From Deltaproteobacteria bacterium (GTDB lineage: Bacteria; Myxococcota_A; Polyangia; DRWM01; JAAZOP01), in NCBI GenBank assembly GCA_016218765.1, contig JACRCZ010000041.1, positions 1 to 63,766 of the forward strand: DNA of 63,766 bases. Reading direction: 5' to 3'. Shown one piece after another: positions 28,101 through 39,610 of this stretch. The position numbers and the translations under genes are program-made. Position 1 is the first letter of the stretch; each line of letters starts with the position of its first letter. A model generated the notes under the pieces. That model was given only the letters and a program-made list of their open reading frames with translations, was not told the origin of the DNA and did no database searches.

Positions 28101-28171
28101 ATCGCGTCCAGGCGCTGACCCTGGATGCCGTCATCGCGGCCAGCCTGAAGGAGCTCGGGTATGGCGGGTAA
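28097..28171 (+). pseudogene. Duplicated 3' end of hsdM ahead of hsdS
   Basis: A 24-residue frame, [20 protein letters not shown] then GYGG, matches the hsdM end ([16 protein letters not shown]). The last 51 bases are identical to 26894-26944 at 44 positions. Its GTG overlaps the DUF1016 stop and its TAA overlaps the hsdS ATG by 11 bases, exactly as hsdM overlaps DUF1016. It is best read as the original hsdM-hsdS junction left behind when the DUF1016 gene entered. It may still serve to couple translation into hsdS. Confidence 0.75.
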
Positions 28172-29336
28172 GTGGCGGGACACAACGCTCGGCGAGTTCC
28201 TTCGTTTGCAGCGAGGTCACGATCTGACCGAGGCAGATCGCCGTCCCGGTCTGGTGCCGATCATGGGTTCAGCCGGTCACAACGGATTCCATGATACGGC
28301 AAAGGCCACCGGTCCTGGCGTCGTCATTGGTCGAAGCGGGGTCGGCTCAATGGGCGTTGTTTCGTATTGCGCCACTGACTATTGGCCGCACAACACAGTC
28401 CTCTATGTCACGGACTTCTTGGGCAACGACGAACGGTTTGCGTACTACTTCCTGCACCATCTGAATCTACGGCGATTTGATTCGGGAAGCGCTCAGGCCT
28501 CTCTAAACCGGAACTACATCTACCCGATCCGCATCCGCGTGCCGCATCCGGTCGAACAACGCGCCATCGCCCACATCCTCGGCACGCTGGACGACAAGAT
28601 CGAGCTGAACCGTCAGATGAACGAGACGCTCGAGGCGATGGCGCGGGCGTTGTTCAAGTCGTGGTTCGTGGACTTCGAGCCCGTGCGCGCCAAGGCTGAA
28701 GGCCGTGATCCCCGCCTTCCGAAGCCCCTCGCCGACCTGTTTCCGGATTCCTTCGCGGACTCAGAGGTGGGGCAGATTCCCAAGAGCTGGGGGTTGAGAC
28801 AACTTGGAGACCTGCTGGAACTAGCCTACGGAAAGGCCCTGAAGGCGGAGGATCGTCACGGCGGGGACGTGCCCGTATACGGGTCAAACGGGCGGGTGGG
28901 GTGGCACGATGAGCGGCTCGCCGCAGGGCCGGGAATCGTCGTTGGTAGGAAAGGCAACCCAGGTGTCGCGACGTGGGCACCAACCGACTTCTTCGTCATC
29001 GACACGGCTTTCTATGTCGTCGCGAAACCAGTCTGCGGCAGCGCTCACTTCCTCTTCCATGTGCTTCAGACACATGATCTCGCATCCCTCGGCGCTGACT
29101 CGGCTGTCCCCGGTTTGAATCGCAACCTTGCGTACATGAGCTCCCAGGTTCTGCCGCCTCAGCGGCTCTTGGACAAGTTCGACTCGTACACGAGCTCGCT
29201 CGCCGCGCGCGTTCAGGATTGCAGTGAAGAATCCCGCACCCTCGCCGCGCTGCGCGATGCACTGCTGCCCAAGCTCGTTTCCGGCGAGCTGCGGGTGAAG
29301 GACCCGGAGCGGTTCATGCGGAGGGTGACGCCGTGA
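28161..29336 (+). CDS. hsdS: Type I restriction-modification specificity subunit
   Basis: HsdS recognises the two halves of the target DNA and holds HsdM and HsdR together. The 391-residue protein shows the expected two-fold layout: target-recognition domain 1 (about 1-130), a helical spacer (VEQRAIAHILGTLDDKIELNRQMNETLEAMARALFKSWFVDFEPV), target-recognition domain 2 (about 205-340), and a second spacer (LDKFDSYTSSLAARVQDCSEESRTLAALRDALLPKLVSGELRV). The two recognition regions are visibly less GC-rich than the flanking genes, as expected for exchanged modules. ATG overlaps the hsdM-tail remnant by 11 bases and the stop overlaps the next gene. Confidence 0.94.
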   Translation: MAGKWRDTTLGEFLRLQRGHDLTEADRRPGLVPIMGSAGHNGFHDTAKATGPGVVIGRSGVGSMGVVSYCATDYWPHNTVLYVTDFLGNDERFAYYFLHHLNLRRFDSGSAQASLNRNYIYPIRIRVPHPVEQRAIAHILGTLDDKIELNRQMNETLEAMARALFKSWFVDFEPVRAKAEGRDPRLPKPLADLFPDSFADSEVGQIPKSWGLRQLGDLLELAYGKALKAEDRHGGDVPVYGSNGRVGWHDERLAAGPGIVVGRKGNPGVATWAPTDFFVIDTAFYVVAKPVCGSAHFLFHVLQTHDLASLGADSAVPGLNRNLAYMSSQVLPPQRLLDKFDSYTSSLAARVQDCSEESRTLAALRDALLPKLVSGELRVKDPERFMRRVTP

Positions 29337-29998
29337 CCTCTCTCCCGCCCTGGGCCAACGGTCCGTTTGAGCTTCTACTCCATGCGGAGGGCCACCTGCG
29401 TGGGGGCGACGACTTCGACCGACGAATCGCGCTCATCAGCTTCGACAACGCAGTCGAGGTGGCGATTACGACCTACCTCACGCTCAACCCCATCCAACGT
29501 GGCGGGCGTTCCTATCCGAGGGTCGACGTCGACAAGTGGCTGGACAACTACCACACGAAGCTCGACTTCCTCGAAGCTGAGATCGCGGCACGCGGCGTCT
29601 CATGGTTCGTGGAACGATCGCACATCGTTTGGGTGCACGATCATCGGAATGCGCAGTACCACGGAGACAGCAAGGGCACGCCCGAGAAGGCCGTCCTCAA
29701 GATCATCCGAGATGCTGCGATCTGGATCTTCTCGCTCTTATTCGATGCGAGCGACGCCGAGGCCGCGCTTGACAACGCGATTCTCGATAGGGCTGCTCCG
29801 GCCGCCCCCGCTCCGGAGAAGGCATTCGATGTCGCCATAGACGCGCAGTACGGGGTTATCGGAGTCGGCGACCAGAGCTACTACGCCAGTGAGTTGCTGT
29901 TCGCCGTGGACCACGCCGCCTACCGTGATCTCGGGGAGCGGTTGTGCGCGCCGGGTGACGATTCGACGCCCGGGACCGAAGGGGAAGCACCACGATGA
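29333..29998 (+). CDS. HEPN-domain protein in the restriction operon
   Basis: The 221-residue protein is mostly helical: an N-terminal stretch LLHAEGHLRGGDDFDRRIALISFDNAVEVAITTYL, a middle VDVDKWLDNYHTKLDFLEAEI, then WVHDHRNAQYHG followed by a helix ending WIFSLLF. R105-N-A-Q-Y-H110 fits the RX4-6H signature of HEPN ribonucleases used in abortive infection and toxin systems. The C-terminal part (IDAQYGVIGVGDQSYYASELLF) is separate and unrecognised. The GTG start overlaps the hsdS stop and the stop overlaps the next gene, so it is firmly in the operon. RNA cleavage is inferred from the motif. Confidence 0.85.
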   Translation: MTSLPPWANGPFELLLHAEGHLRGGDDFDRRIALISFDNAVEVAITTYLTLNPIQRGGRSYPRVDVDKWLDNYHTKLDFLEAEIAARGVSWFVERSHIVWVHDHRNAQYHGDSKGTPEKAVLKIIRDAAIWIFSLLFDASDAEAALDNAILDRAAPAAPAPEKAFDVAIDAQYGVIGVGDQSYYASELLFAVDHAAYRDLGERLCAPGDDSTPGTEGEAPR

Positions 29999-30270
29999 AC
30001 GACACTCGGTCGTCGGAGAACGTCGTAGAGGAAGCAACTCGCGCCTGGCGCGAAAGCCTCGGTTGTCCGGTCGCCCACGGCCTCGCGCCTCTCCGCAACA
30101 AGCTGAGCGACGGCCACGCACGGGTCCACAAGCCCGCTCCCCACCACGCGAGGCTGGTCGTGAACGCCGCGAAGACCGTCACCGCGTTTCGCGTCGACTC
30201 GTACGGCTACCAGACCGAGAACGGGCTGCACGGCACGCCGGCGCAACGAGCGGCGAAGGAAAGGCGATGA
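29995..30270 (+). CDS. Chimeric short protein: HsdR-like start joined to an Abi-C/HEPN-like tail
   Basis: The 91-residue product starts SSENVVEEATRAWRESLG, which parallels the HsdR start six genes later, [17 protein letters not shown]. From about residue 29 it switches to GLAPLRNKLSDGH followed by KPAPHHARLVVNAAKTVTAF, the pattern of the C-terminal domain of abortive-infection (Abi-C) proteins as I recall it. R34 to H41 in RNKLSDGH also fits an RX6H HEPN signature. The last 20 residues look random. It overlaps both neighbours by 4 bases. It may be a recombination remnant that has kept its frame and coupling, or a small functional RNase; it is too short for a full Abi protein. Confidence 0.65.
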   Translation: MNDTRSSENVVEEATRAWRESLGCPVAHGLAPLRNKLSDGHARVHKPAPHHARLVVNAAKTVTAFRVDSYGYQTENGLHGTPAQRAAKERR

Positions 30271-31336
30271 CCCGGACCCCCCACGCCATCGTCCCCGCCC
30301 GCGGCGAGTTCCTCATCTACGTCGGTGACGACGGGACGTCGCGCGTCCACGTGCGCTTCGAGGAAGGGACCCTCTGGCTCAGCCAGAAGCTTCTAGCCGA
30401 CCTCTACGGCAAGGACGTCCGGACGATCAACGAACACCTCCAGGGCATCTACCAGGACGGCGAGCTCGATCCCGGCGCAACGATCCGGAAATTCCGGATC
30501 GTTCGAAGCGAAGGAAATCGCAAGGTTTCCCGGATGGTCGACCACTACAGCCTGCCCGCCATCCTCTCCGTCGGCTACCGCGCCCGCTCCGCCCAAGGCA
30601 CCCGCTTCCGCCAGTGGGCCACCGCGCGCCTCGACGAGTACCTCGTCAAGGGCTTCGTTCTCGACGACGAACGTCTCAAGTCCACCGCCTACCTGGGCGA
30701 AGACTACTTCGACCAGCTCCTCGAACGCATCCGCGACATCCGCTCCTCCGAACGCCGTTTCTACCAGAAGGTCACCGACATCTACGCCGAGTGCAGCATC
30801 GACTACGACCCCCAGGCCGACGTGACCCGCCGGTTCTACGCCACCGTCCAGAACAAGCTCCACTGGGCCATCCACGGCCGCACCGCGGCCGAGATCATCC
30901 GCGAGCGCGCGGACTCCTCGAAGCCGCACATGGGCCTCACCACCTGGAAGAAGGCGCCCCGCGGACCCATCCGCAAGGACGACGTCACCGTCGCCAAGAA
31001 CTACCTCGACGAGGAGGAGCTGGCCGCCCTGAACCGCGTCGTCACCATGTACCTCGACTACGCCGAAGACCAGGCCCGGCGACGGCGCACGATGACCATG
31101 GCCGACTGGATCGCGAAGCTCGACGGGTTTCTCCAGTTCAACGAACGCAACATCCTCACGCACGCCGGCACGATCACCCACGACCTGGCGTGCGCCCACG
31201 CCGAGCAGCAGTTCGAACGCTACGAGGCCGACCGGCGGCGCATCCAGGCCAGCCGGCCGACCTCCGACTTCGACCGCGTCGTCGAAGAGGCGAAACAGCT
31301 CGAGGCCAAGTCCAGGACACCGAGGGCCAAGAAGCC

Positions 31337-31340
<4 letters not shown>
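30267..31340 (+). CDS. rhuM: RhuM-family protein
   Basis: The 357-residue protein belongs to the RhuM family, which often sits inside type I restriction operons or genomic islands; its molecular role is not established. It has the N-terminal DNA-binding-like region ([48 protein letters not shown]) with a helix-turn-helix look, then [41 protein letters not shown] and [25 protein letters not shown] at 30267 overlaps the previous stop and the stop overlaps hsdR. A perfect 25-base palindrome lies in the codons for TIRKFRIV. In plain terms it looks like a regulator-like or toxin-like passenger of the restriction system. Confidence 0.9.
30479..30503. repeat. Perfect palindrome inside rhuM
   Basis: Twelve-base arms AACGATCCGGAA and TTCCGGATCGTT flank a central A. 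It codes for part of the conserved [10 protein letters not shown] segment. Confidence 0.85.
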
Positions 31341-34525
<3,185 letters not shown>

Positions 34526-34543
34526 GGAGGGCGGCCGGACCGC

Positions 34544-34560
34544 GCGGGTTCTCAGCCCGC
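34544..34560 (+). terminator. Weak hairpin after hsdR
   Basis: GCGGG and CCCGC pair around a 7-base loop 20 bases after the hsdR stop. There is no T-run, so termination is doubtful. Confidence 0.25.
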
Positions 34561-34584
34561 ACACCGGACTTCCAGTCTCGCCTA

Positions 34585-34613
34585 TCGCTGTTCATCCGTG
34601 CTCATCTGTGGCT
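34585..34613 (-). repeat. Period-10 repeat copy b (inverted)
   Basis: On the + strand reads GTTCATCCGTG, CTCATCTGTG, GC; the reverse complement of the CACAGATGGA family. It lies between hsdR and the SDR gene. Confidence 0.75.
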
Positions 34614-34670
34614 CCCTTCTTCTCCCCCGCGGCGGTTGCGCCCACCCTCCGCGTGCGGGAGGATTCCGGC

Positions 34671-35522
34671 GTGAAGGACTTCCGGGGCAGGGTCGTGGTG
34701 ATCACGGGCGCGGCGGGCGGCATCGGTCGCGCGACGGCGGGCGCGTTCGGGGGACGCGGCGCGGCGCTGGCGCTGGCCGACGTCGAGCGCGACGGGCTGG
34801 CGAGGGCGGAGGAGGAGCTGCGGGGCGCGGGCCGCCGCGTGCTGGCGCGGGTCGTCGACGTCTCCCGTGCCGAGGAGATGGAGCGCTTCGCCAACGAGGT
34901 GTGGGGCCTGTTCGGCCGCGTCGATGTCCTGGTGAACAACGCCGGCATCGCGCTCAACGGGTTCCTCGAGGACATGGAGCTGGCCGACTGGCGCCGGATC
35001 CTGGACGTCAACGTCTGGGGCGTCATCCACGGCTGCCACTACTTCTACCCGCGCATGACGCGGCAGGCGGGCGGCGGCCACGTGGTCAACGTCGCCTCGA
35101 TGGCGGCGCTCGGACCCCTGCCGGCATCCACCGCGTACTGCGCGACCAAGAGCGCCGTGCTCGGCCTGTCCGAGGCGCTGCGCATCGAGGCGGCGCGCCA
35201 CGGCGTCGGCGTCTCGACCGTCTGTCCCGGCGTCGTCGCGACCGGCATCGGCCGCTCGCTCAAGATGGTCTCCGGGGCTCCCGGTCGGACGACCGAGGAG
35301 ACGCGTCGCGCGATCGAGACGATGATGCGCCGGCACGGCGCGCGGCCCGAGCGCGTCGCGGAAGCGATCGTCGGCGCGGTGGAGTCCGGCGCGCGGGTGG
35401 TCACGGTCGGGCCGGAGGCCTTCGCCGTCGACGCGCTGCGCCGCCTCAACCGCCCGATCTACGACGCGGTGATGACGCGCGTTCTGGGTGCGATGCTCGG
35501 CGGGAGGGGAAGCCACAGATGA
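34671..35522 (+). CDS. Short-chain dehydrogenase/reductase
   Basis: The 283-residue protein is an SDR with Rossmann motif VVVITGAAGGIGRATAGAF, the NNAG motif in VLVNNAGIALN, catalytic Ser in VNVASMAALG and the active-site AYCATKSA (YxxxK), followed by VSTVCPGVVATGIG. The GTG at 34671 has GGGAGG upstream. The last codons (GSHR and stop) are made by the start of the period-10 repeat copy at 35510-35540, so the stop codon itself lies in the repeat. Oxidation or reduction of a steroid-like, sugar or acyl substrate cannot be told from sequence. A stand-alone gene. Confidence 0.9.
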   Translation: MKDFRGRVVVITGAAGGIGRATAGAFGGRGAALALADVERDGLARAEEELRGAGRRVLARVVDVSRAEEMERFANEVWGLFGRVDVLVNNAGIALNGFLEDMELADWRRILDVNVWGVIHGCHYFYPRMTRQAGGGHVVNVASMAALGPLPASTAYCATKSAVLGLSEALRIEAARHGVGVSTVCPGVVATGIGRSLKMVSGAPGRTTEETRRAIETMMRRHGARPERVAEAIVGAVESGARVVTVGPEAFAVDALRRLNRPIYDAVMTRVLGAMLGGRGSHR

Positions 35523-35540
35523 ACACGGATGAACACGGAT
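35510..35540 (+). repeat. Period-10 repeat copy c
   Basis: Reads AAGCCACAGATG, then AACACGGATG twice. Its first bases encode the last residues and stop codon of the SDR gene. Confidence 0.8.
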
Positions 35541-35595
35541 TCCGGCGTGGCGGACGACCCGGACCCGCGCAACGCACTCGCGGGGAAATGCGCCC

Positions 35596-37134
35596 GTGAC
35601 GAGCGGACCGGAGCCGGCGCGCCCGAGCCTTGCCGACGACTACCTGGAGCGGCTGAGCGTGCAGCGCCGCCGGCGGCGGCTCGGCGTCGCCGTCATCCTG
35701 GCCGTGGCCGTCGCCCTCGCCGTGGCCGGGATTGTCGTGTTGCACGCGGCGAGCCGCGGGCCGGCGGAGGGCGCGGACGCGGCGGAGGCCGTGCCCGAGG
35801 GGCCGTATGTCTTCGGGCATCCGGACGACCCCGCGGCCCTGGCGACGATCGATCACGCGAAGGTGCACGGCGAGCTGTTTCCGGGCTGGATCGTGGCCGC
35901 CGCGCACGCGCGCAGCTACGAGGCGTGGCAGGAGGCCAAGCGGGTCTTCTCCGGCCTGCGCGAGGCCGCGGCGCCGGACGCCAACCTCGCCGCGATCCTG
36001 GACGAGCTGCAGACGCTGGTCGACGAGAACGCGTGGTCGCACGCCTCGCGGATCCTGGTGCTGTACGAGGCGTGGAGCGACTACCTGGCGCGGAACGGCG
36101 TCGGGTACGAGGTGCGGGCGGTGGTGCACGAGGGGGGCAGCGCGCCGCCGTGGGTCGGCGCGCGGTTCTACGCCACGGTCGCGCCGCTCGGCGTGCGGGT
36201 CGGGGAGCACGAGGTGGAGGTGCGGCTGGTGCGGCGCACCGACGACCTGAACGTCCGCGAGCTGTACCTGGGCTCGGCCAGCGAGAAGGGGAAGGGCGTG
36301 CGGGTCGTCGTCGATCGCGTCTCGGACTTCGCGTTGCGCGAGCTGTGGCCGCTGCTGGCGCCGGTCCCGGCGGCGGGGGAGGACCCGTTGACGCCGCTCG
36401 AACGGAACCTGGCGCCGCGGGTGGCCGCGGACATCGAAGCCGCGCTCCCGGCGGACGCGGTGGCCGTCTTGCGGGACACGGCGGGGGCGCGCGCCTGCCT
36501 GACGCGCGTGGTTCGGCAGGTCGAGGAGCGGCAGGAGTGCGGCAGCCGCTACGGTTTCAACTTCATCCCGTGGAACGGTTTCTCCGCGGACACGCTGGCG
36601 AGCGCGGCGCGGCGCGCGGAGCGTTCGGCCGGCGACGCGTGCCCGGCGCTGACGCGGGAGGAAGCGGCGGACATGGCGCGGTGTTCGGCCGAGCCGGCGG
36701 CGGCGGCCGGGGTGCGTCCGGCGCTGGAGCGGCTGGTCGCCTGGGCGGCGCGGCACACCGTCGTCCACGAGGCGCGGCACGGGGCCGACGACGCGGCGGC
36801 CGAGGCCGGACGACCGCTGGCGTGCGGGGACGACACGGGTCTGTCGGGCGATTCGTGTCAGGAGCTGTCGGCATACCTCGCGGCGTTCGCGGATCCCGCC
36901 ACCGGGTTCACCGCGGCCTTCCAGGCGTGTTCGTACCGGAACGACACGCTCGGGGGTCCCGCCGCGCGGGCGCTGGACGTGGCGTTCGCGCGTCTTCTGC
37001 CCGGCGGCTGCGAGTCGCCGCTGCCTCCCGGGTTCAAGGACGCCGCAGCCCGCCTGCAGAGGGAGCTGCTCGGCCGGGCCGAGCCGGTCGTGCTCCCCGC
37101 CGCGTACCCGGCAACGCTGCCCGTGCTGAGGTAG
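35596..37134 (+). CDS. Membrane-anchored protein with a HExxH-type motif
   Basis: The 512-residue product has a short cytoplasmic start, a membrane helix at about residues 28-50 (RLGVAVILAVAVALAVAGIVVL), then a mainly periplasmic part with an N-terminal region around GHPDDPAALATIDHAKVHGELFPGW. Toward the C-terminus, AARHTVVHEARHGADDAAAE gives HExxH, and SCQELSAYLAAF about 35 residues later could supply a third acidic ligand, so a zinc-peptidase fold is possible. It also has conserved Cys pairs. I do not recognise a named family. The GTG start has only a weak ribosome site. Its stop lies 5 bases from the stop of the convergent gene. Confidence 0.75.
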   Translation: MTSGPEPARPSLADDYLERLSVQRRRRRLGVAVILAVAVALAVAGIVVLHAASRGPAEGADAAEAVPEGPYVFGHPDDPAALATIDHAKVHGELFPGWIVAAAHARSYEAWQEAKRVFSGLREAAAPDANLAAILDELQTLVDENAWSHASRILVLYEAWSDYLARNGVGYEVRAVVHEGGSAPPWVGARFYATVAPLGVRVGEHEVEVRLVRRTDDLNVRELYLGSASEKGKGVRVVVDRVSDFALRELWPLLAPVPAAGEDPLTPLERNLAPRVAADIEAALPADAVAVLRDTAGARACLTRVVRQVEERQECGSRYGFNFIPWNGFSADTLASAARRAERSAGDACPALTREEAADMARCSAEPAAAAGVRPALERLVAWAARHTVVHEARHGADDAAAEAGRPLACGDDTGLSGDSCQELSAYLAAFADPATGFTAAFQACSYRNDTLGGPAARALDVAFARLLPGGCESPLPPGFKDAAARLQRELLGRAEPVVLPAAYPATLPVLR

Positions 37135-37138
37135 CGCG

Positions 37139-37693
37139 CTACTCCGCGAGCACGGAGACGCCGACGTAGCCGTCCGCGGTCGGGGTCCCGGAGACGTCGG
37201 CGGCGAAACGCAGCGACACGGCGAAGGTCTCGCAGTCCAGCGGGACCGTCACCTCGACGGTCGTCGCGCCGGCATCCGGGAGGAAGGTGAACTCGAGCGT
37301 CGCGCCCGTGATCGAGTGGCCGCGCAGCGTGCCGCCGGCGATCGCCGGCGGACCCGTGAAGGTCACGGGGTCGTCGTCGCCGTACGGCGACCAGGTCATC
37401 CTCACGGCCACCAGCCACTCTGTCCCTTCCTGCCGCCACGTCGCGTCCGGATAGAGCCGCTCGAACAGCGCGTACGCGCCGGGGTCGGCGCTGCACTGCA
37501 TCGGCGGCGGGAGGGGATCGCAGACGATCGGGCAGCCGGTACACTGGCTCGCCGCACCGCCGGCCGCGCCGACGAGCAGCAGGCGGCGCAGGTGGCGCAT
37601 CGTCTTCGAGCGTGCCGGCGACGGCGGCTCTCCGTCGTCAGGTCGCGCGTCCTCGGGCGCTTGCGGCTTTCCCCGGTCCTCGTCGCGGCTCAT
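37139..37693 (-). CDS. Small secreted protein of unknown function
   Basis: The 184-residue product has a hydrophilic start of about 30 residues, then MRHLRRLLLVGAAGGAASQCTGC, an Arg-rich signal that could be used by Sec or Tat and a cysteine that could be lipidated. The mature part includes DPVTFTGPPAIAGGTLRGHSITGATLEFTFLPDAGATTVEV, a beta-rich stretch. I do not recognise it. An internal ATG (second M, at about residue 32) may be the real start. It overlaps the 3' end of the radical SAM gene by 4 bases (start 37693, stop of the neighbour at 37690), so the two are cotranscribed. Confidence 0.7.
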   Translation of the reverse strand: MSRDEDRGKPQAPEDARPDDGEPPSPARSKTMRHLRRLLLVGAAGGAASQCTGCPIVCDPLPPPMQCSADPGAYALFERLYPDATWRQEGTEWLVAVRMTWSPYGDDDPVTFTGPPAIAGGTLRGHSITGATLEFTFLPDAGATTVEVTVPLDCETFAVSLRFAADVSGTPTADGYVGVSVLAE

Positions 37694-39381
37694 TCCTCAC
37701 CTCCGTTCCGTGCAGCGTACGACATCGCCGCACTTCCGTGCACGCACTTCCCGATTTCGAGCGCGTTGGGGACGGGACGCGCGTGGACGCAGCGGGCGCC
37801 GACCGCCCGCTGGATCTCCTCCTCCAGCGCCGTCGCCTCGTCCTTGAGTTCCCGCTCCACGGCCCGCATCCGGTGCGACAACCCGGCCGCCAGGTCGGCC
37901 GCCGGCGCCGCCGGACCTCGCTCAACCACGTGCGCGAGAATCTCCCGCAACGCGGCGGCGGTGTCGCACGCCAGCCGCTCGCTCAGCGTCCGCGCCCGCG
38001 CCAGCCAATTGGGCCGGTACACCTCCGGATGGAACAGCCGCGCGACCTCGACGTCGTACCGCGTGCCCATGAGCCGGTTGGCCAGGGCGCCCGCGGCGAA
38101 GTTGCGCGGGTGGAAGCAGCCCATCGCCAGCGAGAACACCCGCTGCATCCGCTCGTCCCGCAGCCGGTAGTCCCAGCCCAGGTAGTCTCCGCGGCAGCGA
38201 CCCTCGGCCTGCATCCGCTCCAGCAGCGGCGTCCCGGCGTACAGCTCGACCCGCCCGAAGTTGGACGGCGTCTCCGCGAACGCCTCCAGGAACGCCAGGT
38301 TGTCCTCCAGGTCGTCCGGCGTGGCGTCGGGGTCGAAGACCAGGAGGTTGAAGCACGGGAAGATGCCCAGCTCGTCGAGCTGGTCCATCGCGCGCCGGTT
38401 CTCCGCCCGCGTGACCCGGCGCGCGAGCGTGGCCAGTCCGCGGTCGGCATCGCTCTCCACCCCGAGGAACACGCGCGAGAGGCCGAGGCGCTCGCGCAGC
38501 GCCAGCAGCACCTCGCGCGTGAGGTCGTTCGGACGCGCCTTGACCACGGTCGCGATGCGGCCGACGCCGCGCGCCGCCAGGGCGTCCGCGAGCGCGTCGA
38601 TCCGCGCCAGGCTGTCCGCGGGGCGGGGGAGGAAGAAGTTGTCGTCGTGGAAGATGAAGATCTCGGCCCGCAACTCGCGCCAGAGCCACGCCAGCTCGTC
38701 CGCGACGTCGTCGACGGGCCGCACGCGGAACCGCCGGCCGCCGCCGCCCTCGCGATGCCATGCGGCGATGCAGCAGAACGCGCAGCTTCCGTAGCACCCG
38801 CGGCTGCCGACGATCGGCGCGATGCGGTGGCCCAGGCAGGACGCCGGGGCGCCGCGGCGGTCGGGCCACGGCAGCCGCTCCAGGTCGGGCGCCCCGCGCG
38901 GCGGCGTGTCGGTCGGCCGTCCCTCCGCGTCGCGCAGCGTCAGCCCGGCGATGCCGTCGAGCGGCTCGCCGCGCGCGAGCGCGAGCGCGAGCGCCGCCGT
39001 CGTCTCCTCGGCCTCGAAGCGCACGATCGAGTCCAGCTCGGGGAAGTCCCGCAGCAGCTCGCGGCGGCAGAACGTGCCGAAGTGGCCGCCGCCGGTGATG
39101 TGGCCGCGATAGCCCGCCTCGCGCAGCGCCACGGCGAGCCCCAGGAAGTCCCGGGCCCGCCACTGGAAGGAGAGCGACAGCGCGACCAGCCTCGGAGGCG
39201 ACGGGGCGGAGAGGACGCGCGCCCGCACCGCGGCCAGATCCTCCGGGACGTTGAACGGCACGATGGCGGTGGCGACGCCGGCGCGCCCGAGCGCCGCGGA
39301 GACGTAGCGGAGGCCCAGGTTCTCCTCGATCTCCGGCCCCACCAGGGCCGCCCAGGGCTCCGTGCCCGCCGCCGTCGTCAT
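37690..39381 (-). CDS. B12-binding-domain radical SAM protein
   Basis: The 563-residue protein starts with a cobalamin-binding Rossmann-like domain (about 1-130: GPEIEENLGLRYVSAALGRAG and LVALSLSFQWR), then a radical SAM core (CxxxCxxC in GSRGCYGSCAFCCIAAWHR) with FIFHDDNFFLP, KARPNDLT and VFLGVESDADRGL. The C-terminal third is helical, with a coiled-coil-like piece (VERELKDEATALEEEIQRAVGARC). Enzymes of this class catalyse methylations or rearrangements; the substrate here is unknown. The ATG at 39381 is preferred by homology; the ribosome site is weak. It is followed by a 184-residue secreted protein with which it overlaps by 4 bases. Two period-10 repeats lie upstream. Confidence 0.9.
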   Translation of the reverse strand: MTTAAGTEPWAALVGPEIEENLGLRYVSAALGRAGVATAIVPFNVPEDLAAVRARVLSAPSPPRLVALSLSFQWRARDFLGLAVALREAGYRGHITGGGHFGTFCRRELLRDFPELDSIVRFEAEETTAALALALARGEPLDGIAGLTLRDAEGRPTDTPPRGAPDLERLPWPDRRGAPASCLGHRIAPIVGSRGCYGSCAFCCIAAWHREGGGGRRFRVRPVDDVADELAWLWRELRAEIFIFHDDNFFLPRPADSLARIDALADALAARGVGRIATVVKARPNDLTREVLLALRERLGLSRVFLGVESDADRGLATLARRVTRAENRRAMDQLDELGIFPCFNLLVFDPDATPDDLEDNLAFLEAFAETPSNFGRVELYAGTPLLERMQAEGRCRGDYLGWDYRLRDERMQRVFSLAMGCFHPRNFAAGALANRLMGTRYDVEVARLFHPEVYRPNWLARARTLSERLACDTAAALREILAHVVERGPAAPAADLAAGLSHRMRAVERELKDEATALEEEIQRAVGARCVHARPVPNALEIGKCVHGSAAMSYAARNGGEE

Positions 39382-39435
39382 GGCCCGCCGCCGCTCCGCA
39401 CGGACGCAAGGTACCACCATGCGGGGCGGGCGAAG

Positions 39436-39462
39436 GAGGAAACCACCGATGAGCTCCGATGG
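39436..39462 (+). repeat. Period-10 repeat copy d
   Basis: Reads GAAACCACCGATG, AGCTCCGATG, GG. Upstream of the radical SAM gene on the opposite strand. Confidence 0.75.
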
Positions 39463-39488
39463 GCGCGCCCGGGCTGCGGACCCGAAAG

Positions 39489-39525
39489 AGGAAACCACCG
39501 ATGAACACCGATGGACACCGATAGG
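39489..39525 (+). repeat. Period-10 repeat copy e
   Basis: Reads GAAACCACCGATG, AACACCGATG, GACACCGATA: three units, about 50 bases from copy d. One of the cleanest copies. Confidence 0.85.
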
Positions 39526-39610
39526 GGACACGGGACCAGGGCGGCGTTCTTGACCGGGGCGGTGAGCTGTCCCAGGATGTCCCGCGTCGGCGAGGAAGGA
39601 GAGTGCGGGC

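Noticed and set aside
30614..31336. An alternate N-terminal extension of hsdR read through rhuM
   Set aside because: The frame upstream of 31337 is antithetic to rhuM coding and Arg/Pro-rich; homology and the ATGA overlap fix the start.
37316..38170. Open frames on the plus strand across the radical SAM gene
   Set aside because: Ser/Arg/Ala-rich shadows without ribosome sites.
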